Below are positions 1 through 9,303 of a DNA stretch of 64,000 nucleotides, piece after piece (positions within the stretch are counted from its first letter, which is position 1; every line of letters begins with the position of its first letter). The notes beneath the pieces are model-generated. The model had not been told where the DNA came from. It searched no databases and was given only the letters and a program-made list of their open reading frames with translations. The DNA is from Thermoplasmata archaeon. Lineage in GTDB: Archaea > Thermoplasmatota > Thermoplasmata > Lutacidiplasmatales > UBA184. The stretch spans positions 62,001 through 126,000 of the forward strand of contig JAKIWV010000002.1 in NCBI GenBank assembly GCA_022749815.1, in the 5' to 3' direction. Position numbers and translations under genes: made by a program.

Positions 1-2
1 TC

Positions 3-683
3 GGTAACATCGCCATCGTGCCCGGGTCGGGGCTCCAAGCCGCCGCTCACTGCGACCGCTACGGGGTGCTGGTATCGAGCTGCCAGGTCAAGCCGACGGT
101 CCTCCACACGAATGGGCTGACGTATCTCGGCTGGAACTGGAGCCTGAATCGGACGCTGAACACTATGTTCGTCGGTGATTCCTGGAGCGCCTCGTTCAAC
201 GTGTTCGCCACGGGACCCCCGTTCACGACGGTGCCCGTCGACGCCTGCGTGACGACGTACTGCACGCAGGCCGGGAGCGGCGCCGTCTTTGGTCAATTCA
301 CGTCGGCGAGCTACCTCCCGGCCGACAACGTCACGACGGTCACCCAGTCCTTCCCGCTGGCCAGCGTCCAAGTGGAGCTCACTCCGACCCCGGTGCCCCC
401 GGGCGCTGCGCCGCCTCCTCCTCCGCCGCCTCCCCCGGCGATCCCCATCGGGCCGGCCGTCCCAGTGCCCATCCTCACGGCGATCGGGATCGGCAACACC
501 GTCGGGGTCGCGAACGTCTCGCTGCAGGCGACGGCGGCCGGCTTCATCGCCGCGGGCCTGATGCGCGTCGGAATCCGGAACCGTCCCATCGCGTTGCGAA
601 TCGCCGCCAAGTCCGGGGCCATCCAGTCGAAGTTCGACGCGGCCCTCTACTCCCAGGAAGCTCCCCTCGGCCGATGGGAGTGA
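3..683 (+). CDS. Surface-exposed protein, C-terminal part (5' end outside window)
   Basis: The frame is open from the first full codon at base 3, so the gene probably begins upstream. The visible 227 residues are rich in Thr, Ser and Asn with several N-x-S/T sequons. About 70 residues before the end comes a run of ten prolines, followed by hydrophobic stretches and a basic tail that reads like a membrane anchor. The layout (extracytoplasmic domain, Pro-rich stalk, anchor) matches the surface proteins that follow. I do not recognise a family. A GTG at base 18 could be a start, but the open frame before it and the lack of a signal peptide argue for a partial gene. Confidence 0.6.
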   Translation, partial: GNIAIVPGSGLQAAAHCDRYGVLVSSCQVKPTVLHTNGLTYLGWNWSLNRTLNTMFVGDSWSASFNVFATGPPFTTVPVDACVTTYCTQAGSGAVFGQFTSASYLPADNVTTVTQSFPLASVQVELTPTPVPPGAAPPPPPPPPPAIPIGPAVPVPILTAIGIGNTVGVANVSLQATAAGFIAAGLMRVGIRNRPIALRIAAKSGAIQSKFDAALYSQEAPLGRWE

Positions 684-755
684 TCGCCATCCCCCCACGA
701 CCACCGGCACGACCGACCGCGATCGGTGAGAGGCCCATCGGCCGCCCCCGGGGCC

Positions 756-770
756 CTCCGCCCGGCGGAG
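756..770. other. Short GC-rich inverted repeat before the 784 gene
   Basis: CTCCGC and GCGGAG form a 6-bp stem with a 3-base loop. It lies 13 bases before the next start codon. It could end the upstream message or mask the ribosome site of the next gene; in such GC-rich DNA it may also be chance. No T-run follows. Confidence 0.2.
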
Positions 771-783
771 CCGGGGTAGTCGC

Positions 784-2817
784 ATGAGCCGACGACCAGG
801 CCACCGCCGCCCGGGCGCGCTCGCCCTCCTCGGCTCGGCGCTGCTCGTCGCGCTGCTCCTCTGCGAACTCCCGGCCGCGGCGACCGTACCGGTCGCGTCC
901 GCGGCGCCCCTCTCGCCCGTCGGGTCCGCCGACGGCCTCCGCGCGACGTCGGCGAGCGGGTCTCCGTCGAGCGCGTCTCCGGTAGGTCCCCCCACCCCGT
1001 ACTGCTACCCGATCGACCCCACGGCCTGCGTCGCCGCCGCGTCATCGACCGAGCCGAACATCGTGCCGCCGGCCGGGACGACCTCCGCGACCGTCGAACC
1101 GACCTCGAACACGAGCCTTCCCTTGCTCGTGAAGTCTCGTCTCTCGCTGAATTGGACCAACGCGCCCACGCCGCATTTCGGCCCCAAATCGCCGATCACG
1201 CTCAACGCGACCGCGGTGCTCTGGAATGGGGACCCGTACTACTCGGTCTGGGACAACACCGTGTGGCACAGCGCCAGCAACAACACGCTGTGGACGTGGT
1301 ACGGGTACGAACCGCAGAACAAATCGTATCCGTTCTGGTACGAGGTGAACTTCTCGGCCCGCTCCCCGACGGGGCCGAACTTCTTCCCGGGCATGTCGGT
1401 GACGTGGTGGCTCGAGCTCACCTACAACCGGAGCGGAGTCTTCTCGCACAACGAGAGCCTGCGATTCAGTTACCGCTACGCCGGCGCGTGGGCGTATTCC
1501 CCCTGGCCCGGAGCGAAACAGTACGCCGGTAATGCCGCGGTGTCGCTCGACCTCAACCTCAGCTTCACTCCGGCGCGGCCGAACTGGAACGATTCGGTGG
1601 CCATCGCGATCGCGACCACCCCGGCGGACGTCTTCAGCCAAGCGAAGATCCGGTCGGCGTACGTCGACCTGAGCGAGGTCAGCGCCAACGGAACGCCGCT
1701 CGCGAACGGGACGCTGGTCTACGCCGTTCCCTCGAACGCCTCGGGAGGGGTGCCGGCCGCCACCGTCATCGTTCCGGCCACGTGGGCCCAGGCCGCCGGG
1801 GCCACCGTGACCTACCGGGTCACGGCGTTCGACGGCGCCGCCGACCAGCTCACGACGACGGTCCTCCATTACGTCGTGGGGGGGAATGGCTCGTTCGATT
1901 CCGGCCTGTTCGTCGACGACCTCGCCCTCACGATATCGCCCAACTCCATCGTGGCCGCGAGCAATGGGCCGGCGACGATACCGGCCGGCCAAATCGTGGC
2001 CCTCGGCCTCACGAGCCGGGACCCGACCTCGGCGATCCAGTTCGCCCGCATCCAATACTCGTTCTCCGCCCCGCTGGTCGGAGACCTCGTCCAGGGAACG
2101 TTGTCGTTGGGCCGTGGGACCTCCACCAACTGGACCGGGGCGCTGCCCGGGCTCCCGATCGACACGAACGTGAACTTCACGGTCCAGGCCTGGGATTTCC
2201 AGAACCGCCTCGAGTCGTCGCCGCGGTTCGCGTACCACGTCGAGGGTCTGGCGGGGTACGCCCCCGCGATCCCGGCCAACGCGACGTTCTTCTACGTGTT
2301 CGTCTACGACAGCGGGAGCGGCACCTGGGTCAACGGGGCCGTCGTCCAGATCCGCAGCCCGAGCGGCTACCTCAACTCGATCAGTCGGACGACGTTTGGA
2401 GTCGCCTATCCGAACGGGTCGTTCGACCCGTTCGCTCCGCTCCTGCTGCCGGCCAACGTGACCTACCGGATCTCCGTCGACGACCCGGCCTTCGTTCCCT
2501 CGAGCGGCCCCGTACAGCAACCGCTCGTGCTCGACTTCCCGGCACCGCACTCCCTCACCATCCCCGGTGGGGGAGAGCACGGGACGCTCATCCAGGCGCC
2601 GACCTACACCGTCCTCGTGGAGGGGGATGCCCTCCTCTTCTGGCTCAATGGAACCCCTCCCGGACCGGCGCCTTCGGCGTCGCTCGCTGCCGCACAGATC
2701 TCCCTTCCCCAGGTGGTGGGGCTCGTCGCGGCGGTCGCACTGACGGTGCCGTTGCTCGGCTGGTGGGGGCAACTCCGGAAGCGGCGCAAGGCGGAGGAAC
2801 GGAGGATCACGCTCTGA
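784..2817 (+). CDS. Large surface protein with signal peptide and C-terminal anchor, KAE-RRITL tail
   Basis: 677 residues. The N-terminus has a basic start and a hydrophobic core (about residues 11-30), typical of a Sec signal peptide. The long middle is rich in beta-forming residues and N-x-S/T sequons, as expected for a glycosylated extracytoplasmic protein, with Ig-like segments but no domain I can name. A single hydrophobic helix (about 641-661) is followed by a basic cytoplasmic tail ending KAEERRITL. The next protein ends KAEQRRITL, so the tail looks conserved. The stop overlaps the next start (ATGA at 2817-2820), pointing to coupled translation. Function unknown; adhesion or cell-envelope structure is only a guess. 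Confidence 0.8.
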   Translation: MSRRPGHRRPGALALLGSALLVALLLCELPAAATVPVASAAPLSPVGSADGLRATSASGSPSSASPVGPPTPYCYPIDPTACVAAASSTEPNIVPPAGTTSATVEPTSNTSLPLLVKSRLSLNWTNAPTPHFGPKSPITLNATAVLWNGDPYYSVWDNTVWHSASNNTLWTWYGYEPQNKSYPFWYEVNFSARSPTGPNFFPGMSVTWWLELTYNRSGVFSHNESLRFSYRYAGAWAYSPWPGAKQYAGNAAVSLDLNLSFTPARPNWNDSVAIAIATTPADVFSQAKIRSAYVDLSEVSANGTPLANGTLVYAVPSNASGGVPAATVIVPATWAQAAGATVTYRVTAFDGAADQLTTTVLHYVVGGNGSFDSGLFVDDLALTISPNSIVAASNGPATIPAGQIVALGLTSRDPTSAIQFARIQYSFSAPLVGDLVQGTLSLGRGTSTNWTGALPGLPIDTNVNFTVQAWDFQNRLESSPRFAYHVEGLAGYAPAIPANATFFYVFVYDSGSGTWVNGAVVQIRSPSGYLNSISRTTFGVAYPNGSFDPFAPLLLPANVTYRISVDDPAFVPSSGPVQQPLVLDFPAPHSLTIPGGGEHGTLIQAPTYTVLVEGDALLFWLNGTPPGPAPSASLAAAQISLPQVVGLVAAVALTVPLLGWWGQLRKRRKAEERRITL

Positions 2818-4763
2818 TGATGGCCCGATGGCACTGGCCGGCCCTCGTCGTCACGGTTACGCTTCTGACGATCCTCAATGCGTCGCCGGCCGGCCTCGCC
2901 CTCCGGCCGGGGAGCCCCGCGGGCACGGGAGCCGCGCCTACCCCGCCCCCCATCCCACTCCCCCTCGGGGAGGCCCTGGGGGATGGTCCTTCGCCGGTGC
3001 CGGTTGGTCCGCACGTCGTTCCTCCGTCGGCCCCCCCGCCGATCCGGGCCTTGACGCCGGCCCCGGCGCCCAACTGCCCGACGCCCCAGAACCTCCCCGC
3101 ATGGTCGGGACCATCGTTCTTCCACGATGTCGAGGTGCATCCCGCGGTGCCCTCGCATCCCGAGCTGTCCGGTGCGAGCTTCCAGGTCGTCCCCTGCACA
3201 ACGGTCCTGCCGACGTACTCGAACGGGTTCTGGTTCAACCTCAGCACGAACGTCCGGCTCTCCCAAGTCGCGGTACAGGTCTGGGCCACCGGGTGGCCCA
3301 CTCCCGCGAACCCCCAGCCGTGGCTGCCGGGGTTCCGCCCGGACCATCCGGCGCTGTTCCCGATGGTGATCACCGGCAGCCAAGGCACCTCGGCCTCGTT
3401 CTTCTTCAATGTCTACCACTACTTCCCGCCGGGAACGAACGTCTCCTTCAATCTCACCGCGATCTCGAACGACCCGAGCGCCTCGCCGAGCAGCATCTAC
3501 TCCGCCCAGGGGATCTACTCAGAACCCGAAACGTACGCCGGCGGGATCGTCCTCAATGCGACATGGATGTTCACCGTGGCTACGCCGTGGCGCTCGACCA
3601 ATTTCAGCGAGGACATCGCCGTGTCGACCAGCCCGCCGGTGCTGCAATCCCCGGCCTTCGAGCCGAACCGGTACCAGGCACTCCAGGTGTCGATCCAATC
3701 GTTCAACCTGACCGGCGGCCCGACGACCCCCATTCCGGCCGCCATCCTCAACGCCACGCTGATGGGGGCGAGCGGCGGGTTCGCCCAGTACACCTTCGGC
3801 CCGCAGAACCACTCGATGATGAACCTCACCGTGCCGATCGGGCCGTACCCGTCGACCGACGTGTCCTTCTATATCACCGCCTACCTCCCCTGGCTGGGGG
3901 GCTCGGTCGACCCGATCACCAGTCCGACGTTCTCGTTCAGCTGGTCGGCCAACGGCGGCTGGTGGTACCCCTCGAGGGGGGTCGAGGCGAACCTCCAGGT
4001 CGGGGTATCCCCCACCTTCGCTCCGCCGGGCACCGCGACGCGCCTGCCGACGGGGGAGCCCGTGACCGTGACGCTCCACTCCCCCACGCCGAACGTGACG
4101 ATCGGCTCGGCCCAGCTGGCCTTCCTGTACACCGACTCCGTCGGGTCGCTGAAGGGTTCCGTGCCGATGTCGGCCCTCTCGGCGAACACGTCCCTGATCC
4201 GGATCCCCGGGCTGCCCGCCGGCGCCACCCTCACGTTCTACCTAGTCGCGAAGGACATCTACCAGGACCCGATCACCTCGGGCAACATGTCGTACTCGGA
4301 ATCCGGACCCCCGAAGCTGGCGCCCCCGGCCGGGGAAGGCCTGTTCGTCTTCGAGGCGCTCGACCTCTCGACGGGCCACCTCGTGCCGTTCCTCAACTTC
4401 ACCCTCGCGAACGACACCTGGTCGACGACCGGCGTCGGCTACGCGTTCGGCTTCGCCGAGCCGCTCATCGGTCCCCGGACCGACGCCCTCCCCGTGGCGT
4501 TCGGGAGTTACTCGGTCACCTCGACCGCCTTCGGCGCGACCGGGCACGCCGCGGTCACGCTCCACAGCGTCGGCCCCGTCGTCGTCGTCTTCTACGTCGC
4601 TTCCGGCGCCGTGCCGGTCCGCACGGGGGCCGGGAGCCCGACCGCCGAGCTCGCGGCGATCATCGGACTCGCCGCCGGCGCCGTCGCGGCGTGGCCGATC
4701 CTCCGATGGTTCTCCGAGCGCCGCGCCGCGTCGAAGGCGGAGCAACGACGCATCACACTATGA
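2817..4763 (+). CDS. Second surface protein with the same C-terminal tail
   Basis: 648 residues starting at the ATG in the ATGA overlap with the previous gene; a second ATG follows at 2820. Residues about 6-24 form a signal peptide, then a Pro-rich linker, then a long sequon-rich beta domain that partly resembles its neighbour. A C-terminal helix (about 612-631) ends in ILRW, followed by a basic tail ending KAEQRRITL. The same ILRW...KAE arrangement occurs just inside the second helix of the ATPase encoded next, which is unusual and may mean shared ancestry of the anchor regions. Probably transcribed with the genes on either side. Exact role unknown. Confidence 0.8.
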   Translation: MMARWHWPALVVTVTLLTILNASPAGLALRPGSPAGTGAAPTPPPIPLPLGEALGDGPSPVPVGPHVVPPSAPPPIRALTPAPAPNCPTPQNLPAWSGPSFFHDVEVHPAVPSHPELSGASFQVVPCTTVLPTYSNGFWFNLSTNVRLSQVAVQVWATGWPTPANPQPWLPGFRPDHPALFPMVITGSQGTSASFFFNVYHYFPPGTNVSFNLTAISNDPSASPSSIYSAQGIYSEPETYAGGIVLNATWMFTVATPWRSTNFSEDIAVSTSPPVLQSPAFEPNRYQALQVSIQSFNLTGGPTTPIPAAILNATLMGASGGFAQYTFGPQNHSMMNLTVPIGPYPSTDVSFYITAYLPWLGGSVDPITSPTFSFSWSANGGWWYPSRGVEANLQVGVSPTFAPPGTATRLPTGEPVTVTLHSPTPNVTIGSAQLAFLYTDSVGSLKGSVPMSALSANTSLIRIPGLPAGATLTFYLVAKDIYQDPITSGNMSYSESGPPKLAPPAGEGLFVFEALDLSTGHLVPFLNFTLANDTWSTTGVGYAFGFAEPLIGPRTDALPVAFGSYSVTSTAFGATGHAAVTLHSVGPVVVVFYVASGAVPVRTGAGSPTAELAAIIGLAAGAVAAWPILRWFSERRAASKAEQRRITL

Positions 4764-4770
4764 CGTTCCA

Positions 4771-4776
4771 GGTGGT
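4771..4776 (+). promoter_or_regulatory. Shine-Dalgarno-like site for the membrane AAA+ gene
   Basis: GGTGGT lies three bases before the ATG at 4780, close to the archaeal GGTGAT consensus. It supports that start and translation from an internal operon position. Confidence 0.4.
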
Positions 4777-4779
4777 ATC

Positions 4780-7700
4780 ATGAACAGTCCCACATCCCCG
4801 GCGCCGCGCTCGCCGACCATGCCCGCCCGGCCGATGGCCCCTCCGCCACCGCCGCCCTCGGCGCCGGCGTCGCCGCCCCTCGTCGCCGGCCCGGCGGCCC
4901 GGCCACCGTCCCGACGACGGAGGATAGGGAAAGTCCTGCTCGTCGTGGGCCTCGTCCTGGCCGTCGTCGGCGCGGTGCTCCTCTTCGTGCCGGTCGTCGC
5001 GCAGCCCAGCCAGACGGTCCAGACCACCAGCAGCACCCCGTACGTGGCCTTCACGGTCAGCGGATTCTCGCTGACCGGGAGCATTCCCGTCTCCGTTTCC
5101 TGGACCTCGACGGCGAGCGTGACGGTGCTGGCCGCCGCGTGCTCCGCCCAGTGCAGCGGGAATCCGAGCTCGATCTCCGGGCTGACGACGCAGACCGGGA
5201 CGAGCGGAAAGTTCACCTTGAACCAGCCGGACGGCGGCGCCGTCGTCCTAGGAGCGCTGAACGTCGGCGGAGCGGCCGCTGCCGTGACCTTCAAGGTGAC
5301 GACGGCGCTCACCTCGATCGGGTCGATCCTCCTCATCGTTGGCATCCTCCTCCTGGTCGTCGGCATCCTGCGATGGTCCCGCAAGGCCGAGATGCCGGCG
5401 GCCGCGATGGCCGCCGCTCCAACGGGAGCTCCCGGGGCTCCCCAGCCGCTGGCATCGGCCCCGGCCGGTGCCCGACCCGGGGCCCGGCCCCTGGGATTCC
5501 GGGGGAGGAATCGGGTCTTCTGGGCCTTCCTCGTCGCGGGACTCATCTTGCTCGGCGTCGGCGCGGGGCTCGAAGGGACCTTCTATCCGTACGTGGCGAA
5601 CGCCCAGAGCGCCTCCGCGTTCCTCGCCTCGGCCCACGCCGTCCAAACCTCGGACCCGTCGGTGCAGATCGTGACGATCTCCGGAAGTTCGGTGGCCGCC
5701 GGCACGACGATCGTGCTTCAGGATACGGTGAGCTCCGTGAGCTACAACGCGGCGACCGGCACTACCTCGCTCGGCTTCCAATCGATCGCCAACTTGCCGG
5801 CGGGGGTCCGGAGCCAGCAATCGGCGCTCGCCGCAGAGCTGTTCGGAACGGTGCAGGGCGCGATGGGCTGGGTCACGACGGGGTCGCCGATCGTGATGAC
5901 GTTCACCGTGGTCCGGGCCCAGTTCCCCGGGGGTCCGTACAACGGACAGAGTTACCTCACGCTGGACGCCCAGGCCGACGCCACGTACGCTGCCCTCCAG
6001 CACGGGGTCACCGGCCCGGCCGCCGTCGCCGTCGGGCAACAGTACTTCCAACCGTATCCGGCTCCCCTGTACGACGACCTGTTCATCTTCCTCGCCGCTC
6101 TCGGCGGGCTGCTGGTCGCGGTCGGCTACTTCTTCTCGGACAAGATCGCCCGCTGGCTGCTCAAGGAGACGAAGGAGCCGAAGCACGTCGGGGCGATCGT
6201 GATGGGCATCACGGCGCTGCTCGGCGGAACGTTCGTTCCGTTCTACCCGTGGCCGGCGGTGCTATTCATCGCGGTGGCGGTCTTCGGAGTCGCGTGGCGA
6301 TTCCCCCAGCTCTCCCTCCTTATCCTGGTCCTCCTCGTCGCGCCGGAGGTCGGGTACCAGTCCGGCGCGATGGGATTCGTGTTCCTGTTCGCGGCGATCC
6401 CCGTGCTCTTCGCCGGTCTGTTGGACTGGCGATTCGGACTCGGGGCGTTTCTCACCCTGTTCCTCGCCCCGCTGGGCCTATCGTTCGCGGTGCCGATCTT
6501 CCTCGCGCTCATCTTCTCGCTCTCGTTGGGCATCGCCGTCGCCGTCGCCGGAGGGGTGCTCATCAGCCTGTTCGTGACCCTCGGCAATCTGCCCGTGCTC
6601 GGCTACCTGGTCGGCCCCGGTTCTTCCAGCACCGGCACGCTGATCGCCGGCCACGCCGCGGCGCTCAACCCCGTGCTCCCGCTCCCGTACTTTTCCTTCA
6701 ACGCCATCGGCGCCGCCTACGGCAACATCGTGAGCCCGAACCTGGCCACCCTCGGCCAGGGGGGCGTCGGCCTCGGGGCGATCGCCATCCCGCTCGCCGA
6801 GGTGGTGGTCTGGTGCGTCGTCGCGTGGCTCCTCGTCCGCGAGCTGAAGGACCGGGAGCACCAGGAGACGGATCGCCTGGCCCGCTACTCCTCGATCTCG
6901 GGCGGACTGCTCGCGGTCACGACGTTCGCCGCGGTCGCGACGTTCGGCTACATGGGGTGGTGGAACCTGGCCCTCCTGCTGTTCATCCCGGCGATGCTGA
7001 CCGTCGCGGCAGGCTCGCTGGTCACGCGCGACGCCTTCGAGGCCTATTTCACCTCGCGGCTCGGCGGCTCTTCCGTGGGCACCCGGGTGGCCGAGATGAA
7101 GGGGCTCACGAAGGTCACGTTCGAGATGGTCGGAGGCCTGCACGACGTGAAGGCCGACATCAAGGAGTCGCTCGTGATCCCGCTCATGCGTCGCGACGTG
7201 ACGGCGCGCTTCAAGCTCGAGCCGCCGAAGGGGATCCTCCTCTTCGGGCCGCCGGGGTGCGGCAAGACGATGTTGATGAAGGCCCTCGCGTCGGAACTCG
7301 GCGTCGAGATGATCTCGATCAAGTCGTCGGACCTGATGAGCAAGTGGTACGGCGAGAGCGAGAACCGGATCGCCGAGCTGTTGCGAACGGCCCGGGAACG
7401 CGCCCCCTCGATCCTGTTCATGGACGAGATCGACGCGATCGCGAAGCGACGCGACATGTACACCGCCGACGACGTCACGCCCCGGCTGCTCTCGATCCTG
7501 CTCGCCGAGCTGGACGGGATCGACAAGTCCGTGGGGGTCATCGTGGTCGGCTCGACCAACAAGCCCGACCTGATCGACCCGGCGCTCATGCGACCCGGCC
7601 GGCTCGACAAGATCGTCTACGTGCCGCCGCCGGACTTCAACGAACGGATCGAGATCCTCCACGTGCACCTCGTCGGCCGCCCGGTGAAGCGCGACGTCGA

Positions 7701-8856
7701 CCTCGCCGAGATCGCGAAGAAGACGGAACGGTACTCGGGCGCGGACCTGGCGAACCTGGTCCGCGAGGCGGCGACGATCGCCGTGCGCCGGCAAATGACG
7801 AGCGGCGTGGTGACGCCGATCACCATGGACGACTTCCGCCACGTCCTCCCCAAGATCAAGCCCTCGATCTCGCTCCGGGTCATCGCCGAATACGAGACGA
7901 TGAAGCTCGACTACGAACGGAAGATGCACCAGGCCCAACGGATGGAGCGGAAGATCGTCGTCCATTGGGACGACGTCGGGGGCCTCGCCGACATCAAGCA
8001 GGCGATCCGGGAGTACGTCGAGCTCCCCCTCACCCGCCCCGAGCTCATGGAGAGCTACCGGATCAAGACCGGCCGGGGGATCCTGCTCTTCGGACCGCCG
8101 GGCTGTGGGAAGACCCACGTGATGCGGGCCGCCGCGAACGAGCTCAACATCGCGATGCAGATCGTCGCCGGGCCGGAGCTCGTTACCGCGCTCGCCGGCC
8201 AGTCCGAGGCGGCGGTACGGGACGTACTCTACCGGGCGCGCGAGAACGCCCCGTCGCTCGTGTTCTTCGACGAGATCGACGCGCTCGCGAGCAAGGAATC
8301 GATGCGCACGCCCGAGGTCTCCCGGGCGGTGAGCCAGTTCCTGACGGAGATGGACGGCCTCCGGCCGAAGGACAAGGTGATCGTCATCGCGACGACGAAC
8401 CGCCCCCACACGCTCGACCCGGCGTTGCTGCGGCCCGGCCGGTTCGACAAGATCTTCTACGTCCCGCCGCCGGACGACGCGGCCCGGCTCGACATCTTCC
8501 GCATCCACCTCAAGGGAGTGCCGATCGAGGGAACGCTCCAGTACGAGGAGCTCGCCCAACGGTCGGCCGGGTTCTCCGGGGCCGACATCGCCGCCGTCGT
8601 CGACGACTCGAAGCTCATCGCGCTCCGCGAGGAGATGGCGCGAGAGAGGTCGCGGGCCGCGGTTCCGGCCGGCGCCGCGGCGCTGTTCGCCGTCGGGACG
8701 ACCCCGGGCCCGGCGGCTCCCGCCGCGCAGACCGCCGTAGTGGGCGTTCGCATGTCGAACCTCCTCGAGGCGCTGGCCAAGACGCGCTCCAGCATCACTC
8801 CCGAGACACTCCGATGGGCGCAGGACTTCATCCGGGACTACGGGACGCGGAGCTAG
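4780..8856 (+). CDS. Multi-pass membrane protein fused to two CDC48-like AAA+ ATPase domains
   Basis: 1358 residues. A Pro-rich N-terminus leads to helix 1 (about 50-73), an extracytoplasmic domain of about 100 residues containing CSAQC, helix 2 (about 178-198), an Ala/Pro linker, helix 3 (about 246-268), a second extracytoplasmic domain of about 165 residues, helix 4 (about 434-454), then roughly eight more helices up to residue 750. AAA domain 1 has a Walker A at 823-830 (GPPGCGKT) and Walker B with D882-E883. AAA domain 2 has a Walker A at 1105-1112 and D1164-E1165. Both keep the NxPxxxDPAL..PGR sensor/arginine-finger region, so both look active. CDC48-type proteins are normally soluble with an N-terminal double-psi barrel; here a large membrane module takes its place. 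A role in unfolding or extracting membrane or surface proteins is inference. Confidence 0.85.
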   Translation: MNSPTSPAPRSPTMPARPMAPPPPPPSAPASPPLVAGPAARPPSRRRRIGKVLLVVGLVLAVVGAVLLFVPVVAQPSQTVQTTSSTPYVAFTVSGFSLTGSIPVSVSWTSTASVTVLAAACSAQCSGNPSSISGLTTQTGTSGKFTLNQPDGGAVVLGALNVGGAAAAVTFKVTTALTSIGSILLIVGILLLVVGILRWSRKAEMPAAAMAAAPTGAPGAPQPLASAPAGARPGARPLGFRGRNRVFWAFLVAGLILLGVGAGLEGTFYPYVANAQSASAFLASAHAVQTSDPSVQIVTISGSSVAAGTTIVLQDTVSSVSYNAATGTTSLGFQSIANLPAGVRSQQSALAAELFGTVQGAMGWVTTGSPIVMTFTVVRAQFPGGPYNGQSYLTLDAQADATYAALQHGVTGPAAVAVGQQYFQPYPAPLYDDLFIFLAALGGLLVAVGYFFSDKIARWLLKETKEPKHVGAIVMGITALLGGTFVPFYPWPAVLFIAVAVFGVAWRFPQLSLLILVLLVAPEVGYQSGAMGFVFLFAAIPVLFAGLLDWRFGLGAFLTLFLAPLGLSFAVPIFLALIFSLSLGIAVAVAGGVLISLFVTLGNLPVLGYLVGPGSSSTGTLIAGHAAALNPVLPLPYFSFNAIGAAYGNIVSPNLATLGQGGVGLGAIAIPLAEVVVWCVVAWLLVRELKDREHQETDRLARYSSISGGLLAVTTFAAVATFGYMGWWNLALLLFIPAMLTVAAGSLVTRDAFEAYFTSRLGGSSVGTRVAEMKGLTKVTFEMVGGLHDVKADIKESLVIPLMRRDVTARFKLEPPKGILLFGPPGCGKTMLMKALASELGVEMISIKSSDLMSKWYGESENRIAELLRTARERAPSILFMDEIDAIAKRRDMYTADDVTPRLLSILLAELDGIDKSVGVIVVGSTNKPDLIDPALMRPGRLDKIVYVPPPDFNERIEILHVHLVGRPVKRDVDLAEIAKKTERYSGADLANLVREAATIAVRRQMTSGVVTPITMDDFRHVLPKIKPSISLRVIAEYETMKLDYERKMHQAQRMERKIVVHWDDVGGLADIKQAIREYVELPLTRPELMESYRIKTGRGILLFGPPGCGKTHVMRAAANELNIAMQIVAGPELVTALAGQSEAAVRDVLYRARENAPSLVFFDEIDALASKESMRTPEVSRAVSQFLTEMDGLRPKDKVIVIATTNRPHTLDPALLRPGRFDKIFYVPPPDDAARLDIFRIHLKGVPIEGTLQYEELAQRSAGFSGADIAAVVDDSKLIALREEMARERSRAAVPAGAAALFAVGTTPGPAAPAAQTAVVGVRMSNLLEALAKTRSSITPETLRWAQDFIRDYGTRS

Positions 8857-8937
8857 ACCTCCCCCGGCCGGGAGCCCTGGCCGCGTCCGGAACGCGGGCC
8901 CGCCCCGGGACCCCGGAGCGATGGAGCGGGGGCTGAT

Positions 8938-9303
8938 ATGGAGCCCGGGGCTGCGCCGACGCGGGCGACCACGCCGTCGGACCCGGACCTCTGGTTCGCC
9001 ATCGGGATCGTGGGGGTCGTCCTGTTCCTGGTCGGCGTCTACCAACCCGCCCTTGCGCATGTCCCGTACCCGGGCGCGGTGCAGACGGTGGTGGCGGCCG
9101 CCGGCGCCGCCACGGCGGTGCTCGGGTTCACGTTCTCGTATCGCGCCCGGGCCGCCCGGCCTCGTCCGGCGCCGACGCGCGCCGCCGACCAGGTCCTCCG
9201 GCTCGGCCCGAGCGTCGAGGTCTACGACCCTCGAAGGGCGGTCGACCGCTCCCTCCCGCCGGAGGACACCTCCGGAGAGCCGATGGAGTCGGGCCCGCCA
9301 TGA
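8938..9303 (+). CDS. Small two-helix membrane protein
   Basis: 121 residues. Two hydrophobic segments (about 20-38 and 47-67) form a hairpin, with a polar Pro/Arg-rich cytoplasmic tail. No family recognised. The stop overlaps the next start (ATGA, 9300-9303), so it is likely translated together with the giant protein that follows. Its position between the membrane ATPase and the repeat protein suggests an accessory subunit, which is inference. Confidence 0.65.
   Translation: MEPGAAPTRATTPSDPDLWFAIGIVGVVLFLVGVYQPALAHVPYPGAVQTVVAAAGAATAVLGFTFSYRARAARPRPAPTRAADQVLRLGPSVEVYDPRRAVDRSLPPEDTSGEPMESGPP

Noticed and set aside
400-450. Proline-codon repeat as a variable microsatellite
   Set aside because: A run of CCT/CCG codons encoding a polyproline stalk; nothing shows length variation.
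5139-8936. Long open frame overlapping the membrane AAA+ gene on the same strand
   Set aside because: Arg/Pro/Gly-rich translation with no motif; an effect of high GC in the alternate frame of a real gene.
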